From Cacajao melanocephalus (Eukaryota; Chordata; Mammalia; Primates; Pitheciidae), in the NCBI GenBank assembly GCA_963573385.1, contig CAUYLG010038423.1, forward strand, positions 52,611-116,610: DNA of 64,000 nt, given 5' to 3'. This document shows positions 12,131 to 25,675 of this stretch, one piece after another. A program made the translations under genes and the position numbers. The first letter of the stretch is position 1, and each line of letters starts with the position of its first letter. The notes beneath the pieces were generated by a model. It worked only from the letters and a program-made list of their open reading frames with translations. It had not been told where the DNA came from and ran no database searches.

Positions 12131-14222
12131 CTGGAAAAGAAAGGAAACACGGAAGCCATCAGAAACAGGTCAATTTGGAATCAGATGTCCCCAGGGACAG
12201 CCTTTTGCCTCTGCTGTGATGAGTCGCATGGTACCCCGCTTACGGGATTCTTACCTGGCTCTCCCTTCCCTTTTCCTTTTCCAACCTCCCTGTCCAGCAA
12301 GGAGCAGCCCAGGGCCACCACTGAGAGCTATGTGGGTTGTGCCCTGCACAATGGTGCCAGCTTATGTGGGAGCCAAGTCCACTCCAGCCCCTCTCATGAA
12401 GCATGGACGAAGATGCTCTTTATCACTGGAATTGATGTGCTCTCTGCTCTGGTGACGGTTGGGTCTCTGCTCAGGGCCACCCCCTCCATGACGTCTCTCC
12501 TGATTGCTATGGCCTCAAGCTATCCCCCTTTCCCGAACCAACGCCTATGCCTGCTCTGTGAACACTTAACTTCTTCCCTCTTTGGGCTGGTTCTTGTCTC
12601 TTTGCTTTATTCCTTCCCAGCAGTCAGGAAGCCTCACGACGCTGACTTACTACACAGCTACAACCAGACTGGCTTCAGTAATTACTGTCTAATTGATTCA
12701 GTGTCCTGAGAAAAATAACACTGATGTTTTAAATTTCCCTTCGCATCATTAAAGGCACAGCTACCTAGAGTAAACAAACTGAAAAAAGAGCAAAAGGGCA
12801 GAGTGGGTGTATTAGCTCTTTAAGAGATGAAAGGTCTCTTCTCTAGTCTGATTATTTTCACCTCTGTCTCCTCAGGCTCACAGTGCTTCATAATAATAAA
12901 TACGATGACGGTGACACCTGGCAATTGCTGTGTCATGTGCTATTCAAAGGACTGCATGGATCGTTTCATTTATTCTCATAACCCCATGGGCTTCAGAGAA
13001 GAAACTGAGGCACAGCCAGGTTAAGTGACTCGTCCAAAAGTACAGAACTCATAAATGGTAGAGGAGGCATTAGAAACAGGGAAGTCTGACTGTAGGATAT
13101 ACACTTTTTTTTTCTTTTTCATGGAAGAATAACGTCCTTACGGTAAGATCTTGTGCTCCTAACCACTACACTTTACTATTTGGGAGCTGAAACATCTGCT
13201 ACTTGAGATGGCTGTTGGGCATAGCCGGATGTGCAAGCAGGAAAAAGCCACATCTGGACAGGAAGGAACTGGGGGCCAGGCTGGGGTGCGGATTGGAAGG
13301 GGCAATCCCGTGGTGTTGTAAAGGAAGGAAGGGTACACGGTGCCTGGACTGTGCACAGACATACAGAAAGCTGCCTCTGCTCTGCTCTCCCACTCTGCCT
13401 GCTCACCCTTGTGGGTGACAGAAATGCCCTTGCTCCATGTATCTTCCAGGCCAAGTGCAGAAGCAGGCCTGGTGGCCTGCTTGGAGGAAGAGTCTGGCTC
13501 TGGAAAGAGAGAAACTGGGAACCTGCAGGCCAGCCATGCTGCAGCCTCCATGCTCCAGGCTGGATTCCCAAGGCAGCCTCAGTCCCATGTGGAAAAGGGG
13601 ACAACTTTTGAGAATGGATAGCCGAGGACACCCCATAATTCCCTCTAAGGGCAGTTCTCACTGGGCTCTAGTCTGAAGTCTTGGGATAAAAACCAGGAAG
13701 AAAGAAAAGTGGTCCCATGAGAACTCACTTCCTTCTCTTCCTCCCTCCCTTCCCTTCCCCTCCTCTTCCCCCCACTTTCCCCCTCTACACTTAAAAATAC
13801 CTGCCATGGGCCAGCGCCTCTGATTGCCATGTGAGGCTAATGACAGCTTTTGATAGTTTAAGGAATTGCTGAAATGAATCGATTCTTTTATTTTGAGCTG
13901 AATTTTGAATTAAAATTTTTGTTTTCTATCTTCACATCTTTCCTAAAGTCAAATGCCAAAAATCGTGATGTGAGTATGCTAGGGAGGAAACGGTGTCTCT
14001 TCTGCCCCAGAGGTTCCTGGCTTTGAGTGGACAGGTCCCAAAGCTCTCTCAGCCCAGAGGCTTCTCCTGATTCTCCAATACGGAGAGTACAATGCAGAGG
14101 CAGCCTTGAGGCCTCTCCTTGGGGGTCTCTAGGAACAAAGCTGGCTCCCTCAACCTGCTGCGGAGGGAGAGCGCTGGGGTCCATGAGTAGGCAGGAAGGC
14201 AGCAGACTCTGCCGGTACTCAC
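12131..14222 (-). other. SLCO3A1: Intron of SLCO3A1, 2,092 bp
   Basis: This is the shortest intron in the window, between the TM8-9 exon and the Kazal exon. Both ends have canonical GT and AG. It holds one MIR fragment (about 12895-13190) and a purine/pyrimidine-biased run at 13730-13790. The rest is unassigned unique-looking sequence. Open frames here on both strands have no domain or homology I recognise. Confidence 0.9.
12895..13190 (-). repeat. MIR fragment
   Basis: Reverse-orientation MIR: GAAGAAACTGAGGCACAGCC, AGGTTAAGTGACTCGTCC and CCTAACCACTACACTTTACT, with a T-rich insertion near 13100. Confidence 0.8.
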
Positions 14223-14421
14223 TTGTTTCCATAGGGAACAGTAACCCCAGCCACAGGGCCCGTGTCGCAGCCCAGGAAGAGGAAGGAGACGTAGCAGGCT
14301 GTGGACACCAGGTTGACGAGCATGGCCATCCGAATGGCCCCCAGGGCAGACAGGCTGAGCTTCTTCACCAAAAGACCACCCAGGAAGATTCCCAGACAAG
14401 CACATGGGATCGCAGTCATCC
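14223..14421 (-). CDS. SLCO3A1: SLCO3A1 internal exon, 199 bp (TM8, TM9, start of loop 5)
   Basis: The acceptor is TTTTCCTTCCAG and the donor GTGAGT. Two bases complete a Gly codon, followed by MTAIPCACLGIFLGG, a small-residue-rich helix assigned to TM8. Next comes a short basic cytoplasmic turn (VKKLS) and a second helix (AMLVNLVSTACYVSFLFLG) assigned to TM9. The exon ends in the first part of the large extracellular loop 5 (DTGPVAGVTVPYGN plus two bases AA of the next codon). Its length is not a multiple of three (phase 1 in, phase 2 out), so skipping it alone would break the frame. The junction codon with the next exon is AA|C, giving Asn and keeping an N-N-T glycosylation sequon. Confidence 0.94.
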
Positions 14422-15439
14422 CTGGAAGGAAAACAGAGGGGCAGGGCCGTGAATAGGGCAGGAAGGGCCAGTCCACAGACGGGCAAACGGCAGGCTTGAG
14501 GCTGAGTCCATTGAATGCCCCGTGACCCCACTGCAGTGTCACTGCCTGCACGGGACCCTGAAGACTTTAGGATTTCTGCCCACAGGGAGCTCATGGAGAA
14601 CTGGGGGACAAAGGCATAAAGCAATTCTGTTTAGTGAGTCTAAGTGCATGCAGCTGTCCTGCTAAGTGGGAGAAATACAAGCTGAAGAGGGGACTACGAA
14701 GTGACAGAGTCAGACAGGCTGGGAATACAGACACGCCTTCGGAAAGAGTACATATCATGAAGCAGCAATGTGCTCTATGCGCACTTTTCAGATGATGTGG
14801 GAAGGGGACTGGAGAATATCTAGGAATTTTCTCCCCATCTTCTAATCAGGCAAGAAGGGAGGGTTTTGAGGAAGGAATAGAGGCTGTTTAACCTAAAGGT
14901 CACAGAATTCATCAGGCCAGACAGAGAGTGTTTGAACCAGCTCTGCCACCCCTCAGGAAGTGGCATCAATCAATACATTTTGTAGCTCTTGGTGAATAAA
15001 TGGCATATAAAATTTTTCCTCTCTTTCTTCTACACAGGGCTATCTACAAGGCAGTAGGACCATAAACCTGTTATTTCTGATTCGCAGAGACCCAAGGCAT
15101 TTTAGGAAGACCAAAGGATCTCAGAGTTCCAGTCTCCTGGGTTGGCTTTGCTCCATTCTGATTCATTTCATCTAAAACTCAGCTTTCACTTGCCGTGTGT
15201 CATTTATCTACCAAGTACATTATGCACGGCCAATTTTCCAGTCTAGGCTGCCTTCTTGCCAATCAATAGACCTCTAGGTCAACTGACTACATTAACCAGC
15301 TGGTATGTGCTAAGGGAATGCAAATTAATTTTAATATTAGGGTGAGAAAATACAATCAGGGAGGTGTAGCTCTGCAAGAAAACAACACAAGTCTTTCTTA
15401 AAATGACACATACTGTCTCTGTATCATCGGCTGCTCTTG

Positions 15440-15955
15440 GAATATCTGCACTTGGTTTCCCTCCCTTGGTATAGAAGTGATCTTATGAGCCAGCTCCTGG
15501 GTGCCTCTCTATCCTCATCCCCTGCCACACTGCCCACCCCAACCAGGCCACCCTCCCTCCTTTCTCTTCCTGGGACAGGCCAAACAGTGCCGGTTCCCCA
15601 GGCTTTGCACGTGCAGTTCCCTCTCCTGGGACACTTGCCCAATGTGTTTACTTGGCTGGCCCCTACCCTCTTCAGACAGGTTTCCCAATCCACCCTCTCT
15701 AGAGATCCACGCACCCCCGCCCTGAGATTCTGTGCTGTTTCTCACTCCACGGCTCTCCCAGCTCTTCTGAAGCAGCCTCATTTATGTTTGAGTTTCTTGT
15801 TTCTTGCGCTCTCTCTCTCTGTCTGCTAGGATGCAGCTTTCCTGGGGACAAAACCCCTTTTTGTCTTGTTCAGTCCAGCCCAGATTCTCTTTGTCTAGCA
15901 TGGTACCCAGCACTGAGTGGGCATCCAAGTATTATTTTCAGAATGAATGAGCTGG
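15440..15955 (+). mobile_element. L2 3'-end
   Basis: L2 3' order: GGCTTTGCACGTGCAGTTCC, CTCTCCTGGGACACTTGCCC, CTAGCATGGTACCCAGCACT, ending AGAATGAATGAG. Confidence 0.75.
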
Positions 15956-17029
15956 GGAACAGATTGGAACTGTGTGAATGGACGTTAGTGACGACATGCT
16001 CACATCCAGAAAGCACGCCTGTGTTTTGTTTCATTTTCTAGCAGAGACAGTGGTGGCATCACCTGTCAAGGATGGTAACCATGGCAATCACAGACTTTCA
16101 CACCTTTTCTCCAAGCCATCATCAAGCCCCCTCTCTCCCCTCCCTCAACACTGCAGGCAGTGATCAGAACTTCCCTGAAACTCCATTCTCATTACGTTAA
16201 CCTATGCAGATTGAGCCCATTTTATCTTTACTTGCAAATCTACACCACTGGCCCTTTAATCGCCTATGTTGCTCTTCTCTGAGCTCCGCCCCATTTGCTG
16301 ATGACTTTGTAGGGGGAGAGGGGCAGAAGGGGGGCCGGTGCTGCTCTGGGATGACTGCCTGGGCCTCATCTCCCAACTCTGCCTTCTCTAGCCGCCCACT
16401 GCCAGCCCCTCTTGCAGCCAGCCTCCAGAGTCCACACTGACTGGACTGTCACCAAGGGTAGGGCACACAAAGAGGGCACCCGAGATGCTTGCCTGGACTG
16501 CCCAGTGCAGGAAAAGGTACCTCCTGCAAAGCACTCTAACAGACAGAGATCACTGGGAGACAAAAGGGTGCAATAAGGCAGAATTGTTTTTTTGGCTCTC
16601 TGCCCTGAAGACTATTGATTTGTTTGTCGATAGAAGGCGCAGGCATGTGTTCTGAAATAGAACACGGCCCAAAGTTGAAGCAACTGTGCAAATGTAATCC
16701 AAATGGAAGGAAACGCAGCAGAGGAGTCAGCAGGTGAGAGATAAACTCCTCTGGCGCCGAAGGGCTAAACCTGAGAGATCCTGGGGATAACAAAAGTTAC
16801 AACTTTAATCATAAAGAGGTGTATTTTACCCTATCTTTGTCAGGCAGATATTAAAGGGCTGAATGCATTTTGCCAATACCTCTTGAAGGAAAAATTTACC
16901 AAGTGGTCAGTGGCAGAGTTATCTGTGTAAAAGGAAAATGTAAGTAAGGCTTGCGGTACCCTGGCATTTCCTGGGGAGTGGGATGGTAATCTGGCCCTAT
17001 CATTGTGATAGGGTTTTACTTTTCTTTTT

Positions 17030-17780
17030 AAACTGAGATATTTTATGTCCTGTGAAGTACACAGAGCTTAAGGGAACAGCCTGATGAACTTCTGCATCTG
17101 TACACACTCCTGTAACTATGGCTCAGATTGACCTTAGAACACTTCTAGCAGCCAGGGAGGCTCCCCGATGTGCCCTCCCAGTTAGCTTCCCCCAAGGGTA
17201 AAAACTGTTCTGGACTTTATCACCTTAATTAACTATTCCTGTTTTTAATTCATCTAAATATGTTCTCTTTTGAGTCTCATGTCTTTCAACTCTGTGAGAT
17301 TCAACCACATTGAGGCACGTATCAGAGGTCTTTCTTCTTCATTCTATGTAATAGTTTACCACAGAACATTGTATAATTTATTTAGCTATTATACTGTTGA
17401 CGGACATTTAGGTTGTTTCAAGTTTGGGTCTATTATGTGTAGAACAGCTCTGGACATTATTACATATGCTATGTAAATGGGTGAACCTAAACATTTATTT
17501 CCATTGGATAGATAATGAGAAATGGAACTGATAGATCACAGCACAGACATATGGTTAGCTTTAATAAGCACAGCCAAAGAGTTTTCTAAAGTGGTGGCAC
17601 CAATTTGTACTCCCACTGGCTGAGAATGAGAGTTCCAGTGGCTCCACATCCTCCCCAACACTTGCTGCTATCAGTCTGGTGGATGTGTAGCAGCATCTCC
17701 TTGTGGTTTCAATGTACGTTTCTCTGATGATTCATGATGGTTAGCACCTTTGTGTTTGTTTCTTGGTCATCTTGTGACAT
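17030..17780 (-). mobile_element. Old L1 (L1M-type) 3' fragment
   Basis: Reverse-orientation L1 phrases: AACTCTGTGAGATTCAACCA, GACGGACATTTAGGTTGTTT, CAATTTGTACTCCCACTGGC and CATCCTCCCCAACACTTGCT. These are the reverse complement of the ORF2 C-terminal/3'UTR region. No open ORF2 remains. Confidence 0.85.
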
Positions 17781-19194
17781 GATAGGAGATTTGAAAGGAG
17801 AAGATCGGAAAGCATCACCTTCCCTTTCCTCTTAGCAGACAATCTGACTCCTCCTTTACAGAGAAGATGAAGTCTGTGGAGCTGTAGCTGCCCATACACC
17901 TGGCCATATCACCACACTCTCAGTCGCTTCCATCATGTATCCTTCCCTCTCCTCTTTTAGGAGAACAGGTGAGCTCCTCCGTCAAAGGCTGTCCACCACA
18001 TTTCCTCTCTCTTCTGCAAATCCCCAGCTGTGGGCTCCTTTCCCTCCACTGAGAAACCTGCTCAAGTCTTCCCTGTCCCAGCAACCACATACTCGCCACT
18101 CCCTCCCTTGACTCCAACACAGGCCACAGGCCATGACTTCTCTCCCTTCTCCCCTGGCTAAGTCCCATGCTCACTGTCTATTCCTTCCCTCCTGTGGGCT
18201 GCTCTCCACACCACAGAACAGGTGCCACCACTGCCACTTCAGGGACACAGCCCTGACCCAGGCTGTAAGCTGTCGTCATCATTAAAGCCAACAGGGGCAT
18301 TTGGGCCCACACCTTGCTTCACCACTCACATTTCAGATAGCTACTTTCTTCCCGGAATCATCTCACCCTTGACTTCCACAACCCACATTCTCTGCATTTC
18401 TTTTGGATGCTGCTGCTAAAATGTCTCTGGAGACTCCTCCATTTCTTCAGGTTGGGGTTTTACCTGTCTTTTTCTAACTGTACACATTTTTTCCTACGTA
18501 AATTCCACTCTAGTGTCCTTAACTACCATCCATATGCTGAGGCAACTGAACCTCCATTACTACATATAATTCAGGTGATCATCCCAGAGCCCCTTCTTGA
18601 TCCCTTGGTTGAATACTGGACATCACTTAGATATGTCATGGGCGTCTCACACTCAGCAGCTTCAGGTCTGAACGGGAAACTCTGCATGCATTTGATTTTC
18701 CTTCATTATTTCCAGTTTTTACAAATGGTACCACAAGCTCTCCAAGCCAGAAACCTGACAGCCCTTGTTCACTCTTCCCTCTCGTTTAATTGCTGTGTCT
18801 CTGTTGCTGTTGTGTCCACTACTGATCAATATCTCAGCTGATTAACTCAACAAACGTGGCTTCCTGGTCATTTGAAGGATAATATATTGTCACAAAACAA
18901 AAAGCAAACTAAGACACGCTGCGGGACCACATTCCTTCCCCTGCCTAAGCAACACTGCTTCTCATGAGTGCAAACTGGTTTCCTTTAGCATGTCAACTCC
19001 TAACAGTTGGGAGTAGAAACCTGTACTCTACAATTTAAAGAACTGTAAAGCCAAGCCTGAGCTTGGGGAGAAGGAGTGTCACGATCCATTAGTTATGTCT
19101 GCTGTGGGCACAGAGAGGAGTAGGGAGTGTATGGCTTCGAAGTTCTGCATGTGTTAACTATGGGTTTCATGCTGCAAAGAATATTCTTACTTTC

Positions 19195-19485
19195 TTATGT
19201 GTCTGATTAAAACCTGCTAACCTTTCAAGATTTATCCTTGTTCATCATATCTCCCCCAGATTTCCCAGTTCATTCCCATTTATCAACTTCCTGGTCTCTC
19301 AAATGCTTCCTTTGTACATTTTATATTTTCACTCTTTATTATCATGTGCTTTTAGCAATTGCTCCAGGCAGGCAAATCTTACTCTGAGAATATACTTTAA
19401 ATTCCTTGTGCACAGAGGCCACATATATTTTGTTGCTTTAGGCCCAGAGCAGAGTGGAGCTCTTCAGCAGGGCTCAGTAAATTCT
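19195..19485 (+). mobile_element. L2 3'-end fragment
   Basis: Contains AGATTTATCCTTGTTCATC, AATTCCTTGTGCACAGAGGC and GCAGGGCTCAGTAAATTCTT, the diverged L2 3' order. It ends just before the TM7 exon. Confidence 0.6.
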
Positions 19486-19547
19486 TAGTGCCTTATACAA
19501 AGAACACCCTTCCTGACCCTCTCAGGAGGCCTGAGGAGCACACTCAC

Positions 19548-19712
19548 CGAGCAGTTGGTTGGCAGAAGAGGTGGTGAGGTTAAACTGCTGTTCCAGGTAT
19601 TTCCCCAAGAAGGCAGCAAAGCCAGCCACCACTGCAATCTCCATGCAGGCGGCCAGGATGATGCAGGTGAACACAGGGTTTGAGAGCAGGTGCTTGGTGA
19701 CCTTCGGGATCA
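19548..19712 (-). CDS. SLCO3A1: SLCO3A1 internal exon, 165 bp (TM7 and extracellular loop 4)
   Basis: The exon has a CCCTGCAG acceptor and a GTGAGT donor. It begins with two bases of a split Val codon, has 54 full codons and ends with the first base of a Gly codon. The N-terminal part (IPKVTKHLLSNPVF) is the cytoplasmic approach to a hydrophobic helix (CIILAACMEIAVVAGFAAF), assigned to TM7 by OATP topology. A polar extracellular segment follows with an N-L-T N-glycosylation sequon and the SSANQLLG stretch. It is the third consecutive phase 1-1 exon. No frameshift or stop was seen. It lies between introns of 15.9 kb (5' side) and 5.1 kb (3' side). Confidence 0.94.
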
Positions 19713-20074
19713 CTGCAGGGAGACAGAAGGCAGAGGGTCAGGGTCAAGGTCATACCCTGTGCTAACCTCTTACAGCCACCTGCTCCTGAGGCCCCTTCTT
19801 GCCCTGCTCTTGTCCATTTCAGCAAACAGCCTCCAGAGGCACCCGGTGGCTCAGGCCAGAATCTGCACCCCGTAAGTCATCCATGATTGTGAAAGCTCTG
19901 GCTTCAGAACACACACTGACATGTTGCCAATTACTAGCTTCTATGAAAACAGGAGAGACTATACCAGGACTTTTCTTACAGTTCACTAGACACACTAAAC
20001 ATTTTTTTAAAAGCAATCAGAAGATATTTTCATCCTCTACTAACGAAGAGTTTGGGGTTTGTTTCTAAAAGAAA

Positions 20075-20172
20075 AAAAATCGGTGTGTGAGTGTGTGTGT
20101 ATAAATATCAATATATTTAAGTATATGGCAATATACCTATTGATGGATATATATATATGTGTGTGTGTTAAG
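20075..20172 (+). repeat. Compound TG/TA simple repeat
   Basis: GTGTGTGAGTGTGTGTGTAT at the left, an A/T stretch with ATATATATATATGTGTGTGT at the right, separated by non-repeat sequence. Probably length-polymorphic. Confidence 0.85.
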
Positions 20173-20299
20173 AAAATATACCTAATTTTAGCAGTTTCAA
20201 GAAAGATATGAAATTCTTGTGCTCTTCAAAATATGTAGATGCCTAACCAAACCCCTTCTTGCCATCTTAATGGCTACCTCTCTGGCAAAAGTTTCCATC

Positions 20300-21050
<751 letters not shown>

Positions 21051-24000
21051 GGTGATGAGCATAAATGCGCTGAAGTTCATTGCCACTTTAAATAATGACG
21101 GAGCCAGAAAGCAGGAATTTCTGAGGTTTTGTGTTTCATTCTTACTTTATTTTACTCTGTTTTTCTTAAAGCATGGAGTTTCATATGCCACTAAGACTTC
21201 CCCTTATATTGGTGCTTTTAAAATAGGAGATTCATTTTTTAAAAATCTTTTGAAAACAAGCACATCATTTGGATATTCCCAGCAAACAGAATCTGTGACA
21301 TGTGGTCTTCAGCCAAGTCTCTTACACTATGGTATGACGTATCCTAGCAGTGTGCAAGAGAGCTCTGGGGCACCAGGACAGCCCTGTCATTTCAATATCT
21401 GTGCCGTGATTTTAATGTGTATTTACAACAAAGCTGGAATACAGCTGATGCATCTAATGTGTGGTTTCACGGCTGTTATGGTTTAAGACACTGCTAGGTT
21501 ACAAAAATTAAGTAGATTTAAAGTTATTCAAAGAGAAGTCTTACGTGCGTAATGGTTCAGGTGGAATGCAAATAAGGCAAAAATTATAGAGGTGGTGTCC
21601 CAGAGACTATAAACTTAGGAGAAGTCTTTGCTGCTGTGATCATAACAGTGTGGAATATTAGACATGCAGTTTACTTGTTTCCACGTATGCAAACAGAACA
21701 GATAAAACACAGAGTCCCAGATGAAGTAGTCACGACACCCCTCTCTAGGAACAACTGATCAGTGCCATGGTGGCATGCAAAATAAACAGGTGGGCAGGGA
21801 GTCTCACATTGCATTCCAAGGTGATGAATTAGCCAGCTGTCCTAAAGAAGAGAGCTAATTATACAGGCTCAATCTCTTCTCCTAGGAGATGAAACCTCTA
21901 AATGGCCCAAATAATTAGAATAAAATAATAATAGGGGACGCATAAGTTTTTAATAATGTTAACAGACAAGCTCAATAAGTCAAGAACTGGCAGATATAAA
22001 AAAGAATTTATCATTTCTAGGAATGGTACCAAGTTTCAAGAATGAAAATCTACATAGAAGACAGGCATCTAAGGGTTCTTTGACATAACGAAAATAACTC
22101 AGTTATACAAATGTACTGAACCAAAAGCTTGGAATTGGCAAAGCCTGAGCAACCGAATCCTATGTCACAGCCAGATGATAACCAGAGCTGGTGGCCTTGG
22201 CTGTTCTGTGGTGGTTCCTTGTAAAATACCTGAAATCTGACGAAGGCAACTCTGATTAAATCCATGCACAAATAAAAATAACACTTTTTAAAGGGTATGA
22301 ATAAGAATGAAGATGACAAGAAAACAACTTTAAGTCCATGGTATTAATCCACTTATCACCTACTTGATTTTAAGCACACTGGCCTTTATGTATGTGTTTT
22401 GTCTATTTTTACAGGATTTCAAAACATTTACAATCATCTGAATTTTTAGAAACAGCATTTGAAATAAATGTTTAGAAGTGTTTACCTTTATAACATCTAT
22501 ATGTAAATCTTGGGAAATTTTCCTGTGTTAAATCCACATTATGTTTAAAGTATAGTACAAATATTTAGAGGAAAGATGACTGTGAAATATTTAAAAATGT
22601 GGATTGTTCAACAAATATAGATGAACTCATTGGGCAGAAACAGAGGACAATGAGGTAAGCATTTATCTTCATGTACAGAATCCCCTTGGGGTATTAAAAC
22701 TCTGTCCTCATAAATCACTACTACTCAGTGAAAGGTGGTTTGCTATAGCGTGCGGCATGTTGTGATGATGTAATGTACTCGTGGAAAGAGACTTGTTGGT
22801 CATGCCACGGAACAAGTTTCACAATGTAGTGAGAACAGTATGGATCAGGTCAGGTGATTACAGTGCCTCCTTATACTCAGTACATTTGAATGTACTGGCA
22901 GTTTATATGTTTTGGCAGGTAATAACAACATTTCTCAATCACAGTGCTCTTCTGGAATAAACATATCTAAATTCTGGAAACATTGCCAATGTCAAATAGG
23001 CAGGTTGGGAACATTCCAGGAAAACGATCCTCTGCCATCCTTTCACTGCAGCCTTCATTTCTTTCATTAGGGTACAGAATCTTCAGAGTATAGGACTCCT
23101 GAAGAATCAAGGACCACAGCCACTCTTGGTCACAAATAAAACCGCTGCCAGGCTCCAGCATCTGCTGATTAGCAACTTTGCTCTTTGGCTCAGAAATGAC
23201 ACTGATGATAATTTCAGTTTGATCACATTATCTGTTTAGGTCCTGGTGTCTCCCTGTCCTTGTTCAGAAGTCATCATGATTTGTTTAGCGATGAGGAAGG
23301 CACCGTTCAACAAAGGCAACTCCGGTTAATGGAATGCTTTTCTACTTCAGCAAGCAATTTCATTATTCTGGAGATATTTCCACTTCAGTGGGAAGGATTC
23401 CTTCTCAAGATAGGAGTCTGCCTGTTTTTGTCTTAATGTCTAATAGCTAATTTCTCCTTGAATTAGATGTGAAAAATTATTAGGTTTAAGAATCATTTTA
23501 CTGAATCATTTGACTCAAGGAAGCCTCAGTGGGCCTTATTTGCATGAAGAACATTTTTTTTCCCCTCTACCAAGCCAATCTGCCTCCAGAAATGATAGTT
23601 TCCTCTTGTGTTTGCTATTGCCTTCCAGGTCCTTCCTCCCATCCCCAGTTTTATTGCAATGACTTGGAGCACCCTCAAAAGAAGATTGCTTTTCAAAGGT
23701 TCAGCCTACCTTCCAAACCCCAGTTTGAGAAGGGCTATTAATGAGCTTGATCCCAGGGCCAACCCCATGTTTCAAGCTTTTTCATTCAAATAGATTGTTA
23801 AGCCTATACAATTCTGACCCTTCAAGGAGACAGCAGCTAACGGGGCGGCCCAAACAAACAGAAACTGGTGAACCAAGGCCACACCAGGCCACTGAACATC
23901 TACAGACTCTCTTAGCTATGTACCCCCCACCTACTGATTTAGCCTCAGAACTTGGGAGCTGGAGGTGAGAGGTAGGCTGGCTTGAATTATGCAGCCTCAC

Positions 24001-24219
24001 CAGCTAGAGAAACCTTTTCATCTCTCATTAGGAGCCTGGCACTGTCACCAGCAAGATGATACAAAATCGGAAACAGTGGCAGGAGAGTGGTCTCTAGGGA
24101 AAACATGTTTTCTCCTGCTAGTCTTCAAAAGATACTCCTGTAGGGTTAAGATTTCTTGGAAACTTATGGGTCCTTCACAACGAAGAAGGGCAGATTTTGG
24201 AGGACTCATGAAAACATCA

Positions 24220-24440
24220 GCAGAGTATTTCCTCTGTGCCACATGCCATTCTAAATGCTTACGTATCTGTTCACCTAATGCTCACAACCAACCTGTGATC
24301 TTGGGACTATGAAATTCCCCATTTATAGAAGAAAAAATGGAGGCAGAGAGAGATCCCATGGTTAGAGCAGCACAGCGGAAACTCAAACTCTGGTACCTGC
24401 TGCCACAGCAGGTGCTTGTAACCAGCACGCTGTTCTGGTC
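24220..24440 (-). repeat. MIR fragment
   Basis: Reverse MIR: CCTCTGTGCCACATGCCATT, CCCCATTTATAGAAGAAAAA and ATGGAGGCAGAGAGAGATCC, in order. Confidence 0.75.
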
Positions 24441-24744
24441 TGGCATCTGAGCTGTTCTTGCTTTGAAGGTTAAGCATGCGGGCGACTCCTGATAGTCAAA
24501 GGTGCAGCTTAATTCTAAGAAATAATGACAGTAATAGCAATAATAATAATAAATTTCCACTTAGGTTGGGGAAAATGACCAGATCTGGAATGGATCTGGG
24601 GCTTAGTCCTTTTTTTTTCTTGAAGGAAAAGAACTAGGAAAGAGAGGGAGGGAGAAATATTAATAAAAGGAAGAAAGAACTGTAGAGCTGAAAGAGTACA
24701 CTTATACTGTAGGAAAAGTTTTGCTGAATTAGGTTGTATAAAAT

Positions 24745-24930
24745 GATGGCTAAGAACCTGGTCTAAGGAGTCAGGTAATGGGTATTTGAATTCTGGCTTC
24801 AAGGCTTAGTAGATGTGGAAGTGACTCCATCCTACATACTGCTATAAAGATGAAATGAGACCCAAGTGTATAATGCATGTGGCCCAGTATCTCCAGCACA
24901 CAGGTGTGAGCTCAGTAAGAATCATAATAA
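24745..24930 (+). repeat. MIR fragment
   Basis: TGGCTAAGAACCTGGTCTAA, GAATTCTGGCTTCAAGGCTT and GTGTGAGCTCAGTAAGAATC follow the forward MIR layout; diverged. Confidence 0.6.
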
Positions 24931-25439
24931 TTAATATAAAAGAAGTGATCCATGGACAAGTCAGGGAAGAAACCCTCAGGCTCCTTGTCATGTGTACTGT
25001 TCCTCGGAGCCGTGAGGATACAAGGCCTGCTGCGGATGTGTCTGTGTGTGCTGCTTGGTGAACTAGCAGAGAAGGGAAAGAGCATAGGGGGTGGGGGGAC
25101 AGCCACAGCCATGGAGAAGTTGGGCTGGGCTGAGTTCCTGGGCCATCTCTGGTTCAATAAGAGCTCCTGCCTCCAGAGGGCCAGGCAGCGGGCCAGGTCA
25201 GGAAGCAATGGACTTGCCCATGGCCTTGGTTTCCTGTCCAATTCCCAAGAACTGAAGTTGTCCCAGGCGGTGGTTGCCATGGGGCTCAGTGTACCTGCTG
25301 GACTCTCGGTGTATTTCTGCTTTTAATCTCTACTGAAGTTGGCCTTGACTTTCTTTTCCTTTAACAACTCTGCTGTCACACACCTCTGTCATGGCTCCCA
25401 AGAAGGGGAGATGAAGCTCAGTAATTACAATGGTAGCCA

Positions 25440-25675
25440 GTGCTTTTTGGGTTATCGGTGTTTGACGGAGCACTGTGCTAAGGGTTTTCATTGAATTCTC
25501 ACAATCATCACAACAGCAGGTCATATTAACATTATCATTCCAGACATGAGAAAACCGGGGTTTCTTTGAGAGGCTGTAAATTCCACCTTGCCCAAGAATG
25601 CAGAGCTGAGAGGTGAGGGAGGGTGGATTTGAACTAAGGTCAGCCTGAGCTCCCAAGTCCACATTCTGAACATTC
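25440..25675 (-). repeat. MIR fragment
   Basis: GAGCACTGTGCTAAGGGTTT, CAGACATGAGAAAACCGGGG and TGGATTTGAACTAAGGTCAG are the reverse MIR core in order. Confidence 0.75.

Larger units (their letters stand above)
14422..19547 (-). other. SLCO3A1: Intron of SLCO3A1, 5,126 bp
   Basis: The intron lies between the TM7 exon and the TM8-9 exon. It contains two L2 3'-end fragments and an old L1 3' fragment in the gene's orientation (17030-17780). The stretch 17820-18840 is C/T-rich and resembles an ancient transposon that I cannot name. 14430-15430 and 15960-17020 show nothing assignable. Confidence 0.88.

Noticed and set aside
12128..12709. 193-codon open frame on the plus strand next to the Kazal exon
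   Set aside because: It lies antisense in an SLCO3A1 intron, overlaps the exon's acceptor by a few bases, and shows no recognisable protein family.
14049..14624. 191-codon minus-strand frame over the TM8-9 exon
   Set aside because: It is an alternative reading frame of the real exon. The frame that joins its neighbours is the one encoding the transmembrane helices.
24952..25326. 124-codon plus-strand frame with a paired minus-strand frame
   Set aside because: Both strands are open over the same GC-rich interval, with no homology recognised; expected by chance.
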